Positions 28,999 through 37,753 of a stretch of 63,237 nt of DNA are shown here, in pieces (the stretch's first letter is position 1; each line of letters opens with the position of its first letter). This stretch comes from Anoxybacteroides tepidamans. GTDB taxonomy: Bacteria; Bacillota; Bacilli; Bacillales; Anoxybacillaceae. The notes below the pieces were generated by a model that worked only from the letters and a program-made list of their open reading frames with translations, did not search any database and was not told the DNA's origin. The stretch is taken from assembly GCF_014201465.1 (NCBI RefSeq), contig NZ_JACHEP010000018.1, forward strand, positions 1-63,237, read 5' to 3'. The position numbers and the translations under genes were made by a program.

Positions 28999-29080
28999 TT
29001 TCGGCAGCCCAGCCGTCATAGCGTTTCCGCCTTAGACCTTTGGCTTTGCGTCACCGCCTTTCGACAGTTTTGCCTTTTTC
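28999..29080 (-). ncRNA. c-di-GMP-I (GEMM-I) riboswitch 1
   Basis: On the minus strand the leader carries the conserved GEMM elements in order: GGCAAAAC, a P1b hairpin around CGAAAG, GACGCAAAGCC, GGTCTAAGGC with a GAAA-containing P2 arm, ATGACGGCTGGGCTGCCGA. The Shine-Dalgarno AAAGGAG begins in the 3' edge of the aptamer, which points to control of translation. It precedes a diguanylate cyclase, giving a feedback loop on c-di-GMP synthesis. No intrinsic terminator lies between aptamer and gene. Confidence 0.9.
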
Positions 29081-29095
29081 GTAGAGTAAAAAACT

Positions 29096-29124
29096 ATGAT
29101 AATAATACCATATAAAAGTATCAA
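29096..29124 (-). promoter_or_regulatory. Sigma-A promoter for riboswitch 1 and its cyclase
   Basis: TTGATA (29124-29119) and TATCAT (29101-29096) on the minus strand are spaced by 17 bp, placing the transcript start just upstream of the aptamer. Confidence 0.65.
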
Positions 29125-29336
29125 TTTCTATTGTAAAATATATAAACTCCAACACTGTATCACATAGGTTCATTCCAGCAAATGCTTCTCCTAAGTGAAA
29201 GGAAAAAAGCAAGACATTGCCTATAAAACGATTGAACACCTCCGATGACGATAGGTTCACCGTTCAGAAGCTATCATCAAAAAAGGGAAAGAATTCTCTT
29301 TTTCCGCAGTCCACACCATCGTCGGCAACACTGTTT

Positions 29337-29418
29337 TTCATAAAACGTCATGAATGAGTCTCGCTCTCTACCGGGGTATGAAAATCACCACTCATGGATC
29401 GATGATTTTCACAGAAAA
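29337..29418 (+). repeat. Hairpin repeat R2, copy 1
   Basis: This unit of about 80 bp is shared with 32444-32524 and, inverted, 46499-46583. Common words are GCTCTCTACC, ATGAAAAT, CTCATGGATCG and TTTTCACAGAAAAAA. GAAAATCA and TGATTTTC pair in this copy. The rest of 29130-29420 contains no convincing gene. Confidence 0.65.
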
Positions 29419-29422
29419 AAGA

Positions 29423-29513
29423 GGCTGACCCGATGAAGCGACCTTCCACACAATCATCGTATAAACTATGATGAATTGTGCGTGAGATCAGGCGCTTACA
29501 GGTACGGTCAGCC
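29423..29513 (-). terminator. Complex terminator after the ABC importer operon
   Basis: GGCTGACC and GGTCAGCC close a long structure that has an inner hairpin near 29448-29482 (CACAATCATC against GATGAATTGTG). On the minus strand it is followed by TCTTTTTTCTG. It lies 45 bp past the ATPase stop codon. Confidence 0.6.
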
Positions 29514-29557
29514 CCATACTGCCCAAAACAAACTAACTCGAACTGTCGCAATTCTCT

Positions 29558-30301
29558 TTATTCTTCCAGCCCAAGAAGCTGCATAATTTCTTGTCTTAGT
29601 TCACCTATTCGTTGGCCATGACGGCTGCGGGGTCTTGGAAGATCGAGATCGATCGTTCGAACTAACTTTCCTGGTCGAGAGCTCATGACAAAAATTCGAT
29701 CGGCTAAATATAAAGCTTCATCAATATCATGAGTAATTAACAGCATTGTTTTTCCAGAACCTTCCCAAATTTTCAGCAGCTCGTTTTGCATTGTTAGGCG
29801 AGTCATAGCATCCAACGCTCCGTATGGTTCGTCAAGAAGCAATACATCTGGATCCATAACAAGCGCTCTAGCAATCGAAACACGCTGACGCATTCCACCT
29901 GATAACTGACTCGGATAATAATGGTAAAAGCCTTCAAGCCCTACTGTTTTTAAAACCTTTTGTGCCCGATTCCGCCGCTCTTCCTTTGAAATACCGGCCA
30001 GTTCCAACCCCATCTCAACATTTTCTCCGACGGTTAACCATGGATACAGGGCATGCTCCTGAAAAATCATCATCCGCCGCGGGGAAGGATGATCAATCGT
30101 TTTTCCGTCTGCTTGAACAGTTCCCTCATCCGGTCTCTCTAATCCTGCTACCATTCGCAAGAGCGTGCTTTTTCCACATCCTGAAGGACCGACAATAGCA
30201 GCAAATTTTCCTTTTTCAATCGTTAGGCTGACATCCTCGAGCACCTTTAGAGAGCCGAACGATTTATGAACCTTTTGTATTTCTAATGTCTGCATGATCA
30301 T
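29558..30301 (-). CDS. ABC transporter ATP-binding protein (SsuB/TauB/NrtD type)
   Basis: This is the ATPase of an importer for sulfonates, nitrate, taurine or similar. It has 247 residues from MIMQTLEIQK. The Walker A is GPSGCGKST, the signature LSGGMRQRV and the Walker B VLLLDEPYGALD. The ATG at 30301 overlaps the permease stop in an ATGA, with GGGGGG as ribosome site. A 16-codon longer frame is not supported. It is last in the operon after binding protein and permease. Confidence 0.88.
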   Translation of the reverse strand: MIMQTLEIQKVHKSFGSLKVLEDVSLTIEKGKFAAIVGPSGCGKSTLLRMVAGLERPDEGTVQADGKTIDHPSPRRMMIFQEHALYPWLTVGENVEMGLELAGISKEERRNRAQKVLKTVGLEGFYHYYPSQLSGGMRQRVSIARALVMDPDVLLLDEPYGALDAMTRLTMQNELLKIWEGSGKTMLLITHDIDEALYLADRIFVMSSRPGKLVRTIDLDLPRPRSRHGQRIGELRQEIMQLLGLEE

Positions 30302-31086
30302 TTCGCCCCCCCGATATAACGCCACTTTAACATTCGCCGCTTTAACCACTCAAGTATGACGTGGTCAAAGAAAGCAGCAATCAGACCAATGATCACAATA
30401 TACATTAATACGTCTGTCATTTGCGCAACCTCTCCGGCAAATTTGATGGAAAATCCAAGGCCACTTGACGCTCCGCCCACCATTTCGCTCGCAATGAGAG
30501 AACGCCACGCATTTCCGAATGCGACTTGAGCTCCCGTGATAAAGGAAGGCAGCGTTTCGGGTAGGTATACTTTTCGTAAAAGTTGCCCTTTCGTAGCCCC
30601 TAATACTTTCGCCACTTCAAGATGTGTACGGTTAATTCCTTCTGTTGCGTTCATGACGGATAAAGCCATCGGGAAAAAGCTCGCAATAATAATGACAGTA
30701 ATAATCGGAACATTACCAAACCCAAACAAAATAATCAAAAACGGAATCCAAGTAATTGGCGGAATCGATTGTAAAATGGCAATCAAGCTTCGCAAATAAA
30801 CAGCAAATCCTCGTGAAAGACCTGCCAATAATCCTAATAGCCCACCGAGTAAGCATGCACTTGGATAACCGACGACAAGGCGAAACAAGCTTTCTTTTAA
30901 AGACGTAACAAATTCAGGTTCTGTTATTCCAGCACCTAATCGTTCCAACACGGCCGGAACTCCCGGCAGCAAATAAGGCGGGGAGAAAAAAGCAGCGATT
31001 TGCCAGATCAATAACAACGTTCCGATTGCTGCCGCATAAGGCCAAATTTTTTTCCACGTTTGCGAGTTCATCTTTTGCACCGCCAT
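30298..31086 (-). CDS. ABC transporter permease (SsuC/TauC type)
   Basis: The protein has 262 residues with about six transmembrane helices. The EAA loop reads EGINRTHLEVAKVLGATKGQLLRKVYLPETLP. It would form the membrane channel with the neighbouring ATPase. It starts 8 bp after the binding-protein stop. Either ATG 31086 or ATG 31071 (with GGCGGTG upstream) may be used. Confidence 0.88.
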   Translation of the reverse strand: MAVQKMNSQTWKKIWPYAAAIGTLLLIWQIAAFFSPPYLLPGVPAVLERLGAGITEPEFVTSLKESLFRLVVGYPSACLLGGLLGLLAGLSRGFAVYLRSLIAILQSIPPITWIPFLIILFGFGNVPIITVIIIASFFPMALSVMNATEGINRTHLEVAKVLGATKGQLLRKVYLPETLPSFITGAQVAFGNAWRSLIASEMVGGASSGLGFSIKFAGEVAQMTDVLMYIVIIGLIAAFFDHVILEWLKRRMLKWRYIGGAK

Positions 31087-31094
31087 CCCTGCTA

Positions 31095-32159
31095 TTATTC
31101 TTTTACTTGTTCTTGCCAGCTTAAATCAAGCGCGTTCTTCACATCGATCTTTCTTTTTAAAATCCCCTGTTCGACCATCATATCGGCAATTTCCTGCATC
31201 TTTTCAACTTGCTCAGGAGTAATCTTCCATTCGAACGTTTGTGATTTAATAGATTCTTCAATCACTTTCATTGCCGCTATTTTTTTGCCGTCTGACGTTT
31301 CAAGTTCGTTTTCTTTAATAAAGTGTTTCGTAATCAACTTAGCTGATTCTGCCGGTTTTTCTTTTAACATTTCAACTGCCTCTTTTTGTGCATCCAACAA
31401 AGCATAAACAGCGTCTTTGTTTTCTTTAACCATTTTTCCAGATGTAATGACGACCATGCAAGGGAACGGCCATTCTTGTCCCACTTCATAAATTTGCTTA
31501 ACAGGCGTCGTTAAGCGGGCAATCGAATCATAAGGTTCGAATACAAAAGCGGCATCTACTTTTCCAGCCGCAAGAGACTGTATTGCGACAGATGGTGAAA
31601 CATACTGCATTTGAACATCATTCTTCGTAATACCTGCTTTTTTCCAGACAACTCCGTTCAACACAATGTCAGCCGTGCTGCCTTGTTGCTGAGAAGCGAC
31701 GGATTTTCCTTTCAAATCAGCCAATGACTCGATTCCGCTGTCTTTGCGTACTAACATGCTGTGATATCCCATTTGAGCCCCGCCAACAATTTTAATATCT
31801 GCACCTTTATCTAACCACGTTAACGCATTCGTAAACCCAAGCACGCCAGCATCCAGTTGTCCGCCAACAATTGCCTTAATAAGATCCGTGCCACTATTAA
31901 ACATTTGCATCTTTACATCTAAACCATGTTTCTTATAAAATCCACCTTCGCTCGCCAACATCGCTTGCGCATCGTCCATGACATTTAAATAACCTATACG
32001 TATTTCTTGCAGTTGATCACTATCGCTTTTTTGATTCGATCCGCTTGATTGCTGTGAGGTTGAAACATTTCCATTATTTCCGCACGCTGTTGTGCCAAAA
32101 AGCAACCCAAAAGCTGCCGTTGCAACGATTAATCTCTTTTTCCATCTTATCTCTTTCAT
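31095..32159 (-). CDS. ABC transporter substrate-binding lipoprotein (nitrate/sulfonate/taurine family)
   Basis: The protein has 354 residues. A lipoprotein signal peptide (residues 1-26) ends in GTTAC, a slightly unusual lipobox, followed by a Ser/Gln-rich linker. The mature part is an NMT1/SsuA-like periplasmic-binding fold, with IRIGYLNVMDDAQAMLASEG, GGQLDAGVLGFTNALTWLDK and DLKGKSVASQQQGSTADIVL. It delivers ligand to the following permease and ATPase. No sulfonatase, nitrate or thiamine genes are adjacent, so the ligand is unknown. Confidence 0.88.
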   Translation of the reverse strand: MKEIRWKKRLIVATAAFGLLFGTTACGNNGNVSTSQQSSGSNQKSDSDQLQEIRIGYLNVMDDAQAMLASEGGFYKKHGLDVKMQMFNSGTDLIKAIVGGQLDAGVLGFTNALTWLDKGADIKIVGGAQMGYHSMLVRKDSGIESLADLKGKSVASQQQGSTADIVLNGVVWKKAGITKNDVQMQYVSPSVAIQSLAAGKVDAAFVFEPYDSIARLTTPVKQIYEVGQEWPFPCMVVITSGKMVKENKDAVYALLDAQKEAVEMLKEKPAESAKLITKHFIKENELETSDGKKIAAMKVIEESIKSQTFEWKITPEQVEKMQEIADMMVEQGILKRKIDVKNALDLSWQEQVKE

Positions 32160-32218
32160 TTTAGTCTTCCCCCTATTATTTTATTTATTCTTATATTTCC
32201 TACCTGTTTAATAGGGTT

Positions 32219-32248
32219 ATTGTATGTAAAAATCGTATTTTTTGTCAA
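32219..32248 (-). promoter_or_regulatory. Sigma-A promoter of the ABC importer operon
   Basis: TTGACA (32248-32243) is a perfect -35 on the minus strand. TACAAT (32224-32219) follows with an 18-bp spacer. Confidence 0.7.
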
Positions 32249-32405
32249 GTATATAAGTTGAAATTTTGTTTTACATCCAGCTGATCACTCGCCACGTTAT
32301 ATCATATCGGCTTGTATGGAGAGGAAAACAAAAACGAAAAATAGGAAATTCTTTATTAGGAATACTCCAACGCTTCCCCAGCATATTTGTGCATAATCTA
32401 TATAA

Positions 32406-32806
32406 CTGCACTTGAGTAAATTTTCTAACATAAATTTACAAATAAAACGTTCATGAACAAGCTTTGCTCGCTACCCAAGCATGAAAATATTCACACACGG
32501 ATCGTTATTTTCACAGAAAAAAAGACATGGACCCTATTTTAGTTAGAATAAATGTGCCACCAACTCATTCTTACAAAGAGGTTCATGTCTTATGAATAGA
32601 TTATCATATCACCAAAGAATCGACAAGTTTTTGAGATCAATGTTGGGGCTGGTGCTGTATTAAGCCTGTGATGAATCATCCACCTATATATCGTGCCTTA
32701 ACGACAAAAGAATTTGCCAGAGCGCTGACCGATATCCATTCATCCTAAGTTTTCATTCCAAGCATCGAATCGCCTCGTAATATTCATCAAATTTGCTCAT
32801 CTACAG
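32406..32806 (+). mobile_element. Internally deleted IS remnant related to the IS at 44938-46109
   Basis: The right terminal repeat ATTTGCTCATCTACAG (32791-32806) matches the terminal repeat at 46094-46109. The left end (32406-32421) matches 12 of 16 bases in inverted orientation. The 5' region and the start of a transposase (MNRLSYHQRIDKFL, MLGLVLY, ALTDIHSS) are homologous to the other IS, but most of the gene is deleted. A copy of repeat R2 is inserted in its 5' end. It cannot encode an active transposase. Confidence 0.6.
32444..32524 (+). repeat. Hairpin repeat R2, copy 2, nested in the IS remnant
   Basis: It matches copies at 29337 and 46499. The pairing arms are GAAAATA and TATTTTC, differing from copy 1 in both arms so that pairing is kept. 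It interrupts sequence that is continuous in the IS at 46.1 kb. Confidence 0.6.
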
Positions 32807-32862
32807 TTTTTAAGTTACATTTAATTATATTAACAATAAACGAAACAAAAGAGGCGAGAACA

Positions 32863-34044
32863 TTGACGTACATCCAAAAAGGCAGCGTCGAATACATAAA
32901 AGCAAGTTTGTCACTATTTTTCGGCGGATTTGTCACCTTTGCCATTTTATACACGACACAGCCGCTGTTGCCAATTTTTGCGAAAGAATTTCACGTTTCC
33001 GCCGCTTCTGCTAGTTTAACGGTATCCGCGTCTACTGGAACGTTAGCGGTAATAATGCTCATAGCGGCTAGTTTATCCGACCGCATCGGCAAAAAGAATG
33101 TGATGGTAATGTCCATGCTGCTGACATCGATATTAGCGATGGTCATGGCACTTACCCCTAATTTTCTTTCCCTTGTCCTTGCACGCACGTTTCTCGGCAT
33201 GACGGCCGCGGGCATCCCGTCCCTGGCGATGGCCTACGTCGCCGAGGAATTTCATCCGGCTGGGATCGGAAAAGTGATGGGTCTCTATATTAGTGGGACT
33301 AGCATCGGCGGCATGGCTGGGCGAATTGTAACAGGCGTGTTGACCGATTTGTTTTCGTGGCGGACGGCGTTATTTTCCATTGGGGCAATTTCACTTCTAT
33401 TAAGCGTGGTTTTTGCTCTCATTCTCCCGGCGCCTCGTCATTCGATAAAAAAACCGCTCAATGGCAAAACTGCGCTGCAGGCGTATACCGTTCATTTGCG
33501 CAATAAACCGTTAATGGCTCTCATTGTGCTTGGCTTTTTATTTATGGGCGGATTTGTAACGCTGTATAACTATATCGGCTTTTTATTGAGTGAACCGCCG
33601 TATTCGTTCAGCCAGTCCGTGCTTGGATTTCTATTTATCGTGTACCTATTCGGCAGTTTTAGCTCCGTTTATATGGGAAGAAAAGCCGATTTACACGGCC
33701 ATGCGCTGGTGCTAAGCATTTCAGTCGCATTGACCGTGCTTGGTGCAGCTGTTACGCTCGTTCCGTCTGTTGTTGTCAAAATCATCGGACTTTCGCTATT
33801 TACCTTTGGCTTTTTCGGCTGTCACTCGATTGCGAGCACTTGGATTGGCGAACGTACAAAGACGAATAAAGCGCAAGCGTCTTCCCTTTACCTCTTATTT
33901 TATTATTTAGGTTCCAGCCTTGCTGGCACAGCCGGCGGCTATTTTTGGACGCACTTTCATTGGCTTGGCGTCATCACGTTTATTGTTACGTTATTGCTAG
34001 TAAGCTATCCGCTGATCGGCTATGCTCAGAAGCGGCTCGAGTAG
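32863..34044 (+). CDS. Major facilitator superfamily transporter
   Basis: The 393 residues give about twelve transmembrane helices. The loop ASLSDRIGKKNVMVMSM is the MFS motif A between helices 2 and 3. ARTFLGMTAAGIPSLAMAY and GTSIGGMAGRIVTGVL are also typical of YnfM/YybF-like exporters. The substrate is unknown. The start appears to be a TTG preceded by AGAGGCGAG. It is alone on the plus strand, and copy C of the cloverleaf repeat follows 30 bp after the stop and may end the transcript. Confidence 0.82.
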   Translation: MTYIQKGSVEYIKASLSLFFGGFVTFAILYTTQPLLPIFAKEFHVSAASASLTVSASTGTLAVIMLIAASLSDRIGKKNVMVMSMLLTSILAMVMALTPNFLSLVLARTFLGMTAAGIPSLAMAYVAEEFHPAGIGKVMGLYISGTSIGGMAGRIVTGVLTDLFSWRTALFSIGAISLLLSVVFALILPAPRHSIKKPLNGKTALQAYTVHLRNKPLMALIVLGFLFMGGFVTLYNYIGFLLSEPPYSFSQSVLGFLFIVYLFGSFSSVYMGRKADLHGHALVLSISVALTVLGAAVTLVPSVVVKIIGLSLFTFGFFGCHSIASTWIGERTKTNKAQASSLYLLFYYLGSSLAGTAGGYFWTHFHWLGVITFIVTLLLVSYPLIGYAQKRLE

Positions 34045-34073
34045 TTCCCACGTTTACCATAATCGAGGAAGGG

Positions 34074-34218
34074 TGGCTGACGAAAAAGAAAAAGCAGACT
34101 CTCTATTTTTTTCGACTGTCAGAGGCAAGTCTGTGACTTGCCGACAGCCGAAAAATATCGATTACTCCATAAAAGACGAACCCGTTAAAGTTCCAAACTG
34201 CATCTATAATAAATGCCC
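34074..34218 (-). repeat. Cloverleaf repeat family, copy C (shortened)
   Basis: It has the same outer flanks and outer stem as copies A and B (TCGACTGTC and GACAGCCGA) and keeps only the GCAAGTC/GACTTGC hairpin. The two larger hairpins are missing cleanly. It lies just after the MFS gene. Confidence 0.7.
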
Positions 34219-34298
34219 CGTCACAACGACCGCCCCACATATATATCTTTACTACATTTCATCTTGTTTCCTTTTCATCCTCTATCGTTGTGAAACCA

Positions 34299-34691
34299 TC
34301 ATTTTTGACTTTCAATAACCTGCAGCCCAAATTGCAGACAGTCTTCACAAATCGAGGCAAACGGCCCTCTGGCAAGGCGAGCTTTTTCACGCAAGCAAAA
34401 AGAGCAGCGTTCGTTCATATTTTCTTGAGCCGTTGCGAACGTATCGTTTATTTCTACCACGTTCAGCATTTTCATGTTCTCGTACATATGACGGATCAAT
34501 GTCTCATCAATATATTCAAACTCCCCTTTAAGTTTCATCGCTGCGAGTTTGCTAGCGACCGCCATTCCTTCATAAAATCGCTGCCTTTCTTTGTCTTCGC
34601 CATTTTCCGCAACCGCCATCATGCCTTCAGAAAAACGCTCCAACGCTTCCACCGTCAAGCTGTCCAGCCATGCTTTTTGTCCATCGTTCAT
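34299..34691 (-). CDS. Uncharacterised protein with C-terminal ClpX-like zinc finger
   Basis: The protein has 130 residues and is mainly helical. The last 35 residues contain CSFC and CEDC (ERCSFCLREKARLA, ASICEDCLQFG), the pattern of a C4 zinc finger like that at the N-terminus of ClpX. The gene has a good TAGGAGGTG ribosome site. No partner is evident. The function is not known. Confidence 0.65.
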   Translation of the reverse strand: MNDGQKAWLDSLTVEALERFSEGMMAVAENGEDKERQRFYEGMAVASKLAAMKLKGEFEYIDETLIRHMYENMKMLNVVEINDTFATAQENMNERCSFCLREKARLARGPFASICEDCLQFGLQVIESQK

Positions 34692-35090
34692 TGAATCACC
34701 TCCTAATGGTAGTTACTTATTCCCATACGACAAAAAGCTAACATTTTCCTTCTTAAATGGCCACTCATCAAGAAACCGCGCGCAGATGCCGAGGGCATTA
34801 AGCAATAATCATGTTTTCTAAACCATTTATACTGATGCTTGCCGACTACGGCAGAAAAGCTAGGAATAGAGCGATGTCAACTGGTTTTTATTGGTTAATC
34901 AACACACTTGTCCAATAACAATGTTTTTGCTGCTATCACCGTGACTCTCTCCTGTTGCTAAACATAATATCATTCGCTTCACCTCCGATAGCTATGAAGC
35001 GGCTCTGTTTTGGGGATCTATACATCAAAATGAAAAAATGTGGTTAATATCGATCGTTACAAGTTCGTTTGCTTTTAGGCCGAAATAAAA
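34692..35090. other. Intergenic gap without recognised features
   Basis: About 400 bp of AT-rich sequence lies between the zinc-finger gene and the ABC-2 exporter. No open frame with a ribosome site, no repeat seen elsewhere in the window and no clear terminator were found. Confidence 0.5.
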
Positions 35091-35879
35091 TTAACTACTC
35101 GCACTTGTATACGAGCGAAGCGCAAAGCGCCAAAAGCGGTGGGATAGCCATAAAAAGAACCCGGCGATGCCAACCGATACCGCTGTGGTGACAACATTCC
35201 ATCTTCCTAACAAAGATAGTGCTGGCATGTTCGTAATGACCGCAGCCGGCAGTACGTATGTCAGTATGATACGAAGCCAGCCGCGGTACATGCCGGACGG
35301 AAAACGGGCCGTTTCGAAAAATGAATCAAAAATAAAGGATAAATCATCGATGCGAATAACCCAAAATGACGTAGTCATTAACATCATCCAAAGGGCATAA
35401 ATGAGCACGAACGAGGAACCGATGCTTATGACAAACATCGCCACGTCTAACAATGAAGGCATATAATGCTGTTGGACTAATCCGTACCCGATCACACCAA
35501 GGCCGAGCAGCACATCAATCAGCCGCCAAAACATTAAATGGCGAAAGCTAACGTAAAACATGCTGTCAACTGGTTTCGTTAAAATATAATCCAACGTTCC
35601 TTTGCGAATGTGTTCAAGCAAGCGCGGCATATTGGGACGCAACGCAAAATCGATCAATCCCCGCAGCGTATTAAACACACCGAGCAGCACAAGCACATCA
35701 GCATACGTCCATCCGCCTAATTGATCCGTTTGGTAAAAAAAGATTTTTACAGTTAGAATTGCAATTCCGATACCGAAAAAGCTGGACAGTAAATTGCTGA
35801 GAAATTCACTCCGATACTCCAGTTCTTCGACAAAACACGCTCGAAAAAATTCGCGGAAAATTCGCCAGTATCTCCCCAT
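35091..35879 (-). CDS. ABC-2 type exporter permease, second subunit
   Basis: The protein has 262 residues from MGRYWRIFREFF (TAGGTGGA upstream). It has six predicted transmembrane helices and belongs to the COG3694-like permeases that work with the preceding permease and ATPase. FALRPNMPRLLEHIRKGTLDYILTKP is the conserved coupling region. The 27-codon longer frame runs into the upstream gene and is rejected. The exported substrate is unknown. Confidence 0.82.
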   Translation of the reverse strand: MGRYWRIFREFFRACFVEELEYRSEFLSNLLSSFFGIGIAILTVKIFFYQTDQLGGWTYADVLVLLGVFNTLRGLIDFALRPNMPRLLEHIRKGTLDYILTKPVDSMFYVSFRHLMFWRLIDVLLGLGVIGYGLVQQHYMPSLLDVAMFVISIGSSFVLIYALWMMLMTTSFWVIRIDDLSFIFDSFFETARFPSGMYRGWLRIILTYVLPAAVITNMPALSLLGRWNVVTTAVSVGIAGFFLWLSHRFWRFALRSYTSASS

Positions 35880-35881
35880 TC

Positions 35882-36655
35882 TTATCCACCTACCGCCTGA
35901 TTTTTCTTCAATCCCGCTTTCCATAGCAAGCATAATGCAACGATCAACAGCATGACCCACACGGATGCAACTAAAAATCCAAAGGCAATATCCGCCCGAT
36001 TTGCCGCTCCGGTCAAAATATCAATTGGAAATCCGATCATATAGCGAAACGGCAAAAAAATGCTCCATTGCTGTAACACCGGCGGCAACATCGACAACGG
36101 CGCAATCCGTCCGGACAAAAACAAGGAAACAACTTCCATCATGCTGTATACCGCTGTAACTTTTGTGATCCAAAAGCCAAGAAGGCCGCAAGTATAACTA
36201 AATAAAAATCGCAACATCATCCCAAGAACAAGCGCTGGCAAAAACAATAGCATTTGCGTTCCTGTGACATCAAGGCGCAACACGGGAACAAACAGAGCCA
36301 ACACCGCCCAAAACGGTACAAGCACAACAAGAAACAATCCTTTATAAACGATATTTTCCGCAATTGCCCAGTGAATCGGATGAAGCGGCCGAAGAATATA
36401 TGTCGAAAACGTGCCGTGGCGGATTTCCCGATCAAGCTCCCATACATCCCATGCGCTCGTCATCCGCTCCACGAAAATAAGCGCCATAAAATAGAAAACA
36501 AATGCATCCGATTGCGACGGCCTAATGTTCATCCAGACGATCATCGTAATAAGCGGCTGTACCACCGCTCCCGTCATCCACACAATCGTTGCGAGGCGAT
36601 ATGCTAACATTTCTACATACTTCATACGAAGGAGAGCAATATACTTACGAACCAT
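35882..36655 (-). CDS. ABC-2 type exporter permease, first subunit
   Basis: The protein has 257 residues with about six transmembrane helices. WDVWELDREIRHGTFSTYILRPLHPIHW is the conserved cytoplasmic segment of COG4587-like permeases, parallel to that in the second permease. Its start overlaps the ATPase gene by 11 bp, indicating one operon of ATPase, permease, permease. Confidence 0.82.
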   Translation of the reverse strand: MVRKYIALLRMKYVEMLAYRLATIVWMTGAVVQPLITMIVWMNIRPSQSDAFVFYFMALIFVERMTSAWDVWELDREIRHGTFSTYILRPLHPIHWAIAENIVYKGLFLVVLVPFWAVLALFVPVLRLDVTGTQMLLFLPALVLGMMLRFLFSYTCGLLGFWITKVTAVYSMMEVVSLFLSGRIAPLSMLPPVLQQWSIFLPFRYMIGFPIDILTGAANRADIAFGFLVASVWVMLLIVALCLLWKAGLKKNQAVGG

Positions 36656-37622
36656 GCAAACCCTCCTGAAACGCCCGCGTAATCACTTCTTCCATCGGCG
36701 GGTCTTGAATGGTTAAATCATGTACATGGAAGTGTTGCAAAACGTGTGCCGATACTTCCGCTACTTTGTCGCGGGGAACGCGCAGCGTCACTTTTCCGTC
36801 TTCCATCGCCACGACTTCCCCGTAATCGTCCCACGGCACTGAAGGGACTATAGGGAAATGGATTTCCAACCGCTTATACGGTGCCAACGTTTCCGTTAAT
36901 ACGCTTAACTCACCGTCGTAAATGAGCATCCCGTGGTTGATAATCATCACGCGGTCACAAAGTGCTGTCACATCGCCCATGTAATGTGATGTCAATAAAA
37001 TGGTCGTTTGATATTCGCGATTGTACTCGGCAATAAAGCGCCGCACTTTTTCTTGCGTATGTACATCAAGCCCAATCGTCGGTTCATCTAAAAATAAAAT
37101 AGCCGGTCGATGCAATAGCGCCGCTGCCAGCTCGCAGCGCATTCGCTGCCCTAACGATAAGCTTCGCGTCGGTTTGGTCAGCAGCGGCTGCAACTCAAGC
37201 AACTCCACGAGTTCTTCAAGCGTCCGCCGAAACGTGCGGTCATCAATGTCATAAATCGCCTTGTTTACTAAAAACGTTTCCATCGGAGGAATGTCCCAAA
37301 TAAGCTGGCTCTTTTGCCCCATAACGAGACTCATCATTTTTTTAAATTCTGGCTTTTGTTCAAACGGAACAAATCCTCCGACTGTAATCTCTCCAGATGT
37401 TGGGTACAACAGTCCCGCTAACATTTTCATCGTCGTCGTTTTTCCCGCTCCATTCGGACCTAAAAAACCGACAATTTCCCCTGTTTCAATTGTAAAGGAA
37501 ATATCTTTCACCGCTTCGACCGTTCGGTATTGCCGCCTCCATAAATGGCGCACCGCGTCAATCCACCGTGCCTGTCGAACATGAACTCGAAACGATTTAT
37601 GTAAATGCTTCACTGCAATCAT
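36645..37622 (-). CDS. ABC-2 type exporter ATP-binding protein
   Basis: The protein has 325 residues. The Walker A is GPNGAGKTT, the signature SLGQRMRCELAAALL and the Walker B ILFLDEPTIGLD. A long N-terminal segment before the core (RQARWIDAVRHLWRRQYRTV) is typical of the COG4586 group. It energises the two following permeases. Multidrug or lipid export is possible but not shown. Confidence 0.87.
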   Translation of the reverse strand: MIAVKHLHKSFRVHVRQARWIDAVRHLWRRQYRTVEAVKDISFTIETGEIVGFLGPNGAGKTTTMKMLAGLLYPTSGEITVGGFVPFEQKPEFKKMMSLVMGQKSQLIWDIPPMETFLVNKAIYDIDDRTFRRTLEELVELLELQPLLTKPTRSLSLGQRMRCELAAALLHRPAILFLDEPTIGLDVHTQEKVRRFIAEYNREYQTTILLTSHYMGDVTALCDRVMIINHGMLIYDGELSVLTETLAPYKRLEIHFPIVPSVPWDDYGEVVAMEDGKVTLRVPRDKVAEVSAHVLQHFHVHDLTIQDPPMEEVITRAFQEGLHGS

Positions 37623-37694
37623 GATTTCCCCTCCCTCATTCGCTTCTCTTCCGATTTATATTAATACGAGCGATTGCCGCTGTGCAAACAAAAA

Positions 37695-37724
37695 GACAGG
37701 CTTCTTACTTTATTGAAGCCTGTC
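37695..37724 (-). terminator. Terminator of the aldo/keto reductase gene
   Basis: GACAGGCTTC and GAAGCCTGTC form a perfect 10-bp stem. On the minus strand it is followed directly by TTTTTGTTTG. It lies 30 bp past the stop. Confidence 0.8.
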
Positions 37725-37753
37725 ACTCCTCTTTTCGTTGACAGCACGGACAT

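Noticed and set aside
29051-29260. 69-residue minus-strand open frame over riboswitch 1
   Set aside because: It overlaps the promoter and aptamer, has no ribosome site and no recognisable domain.
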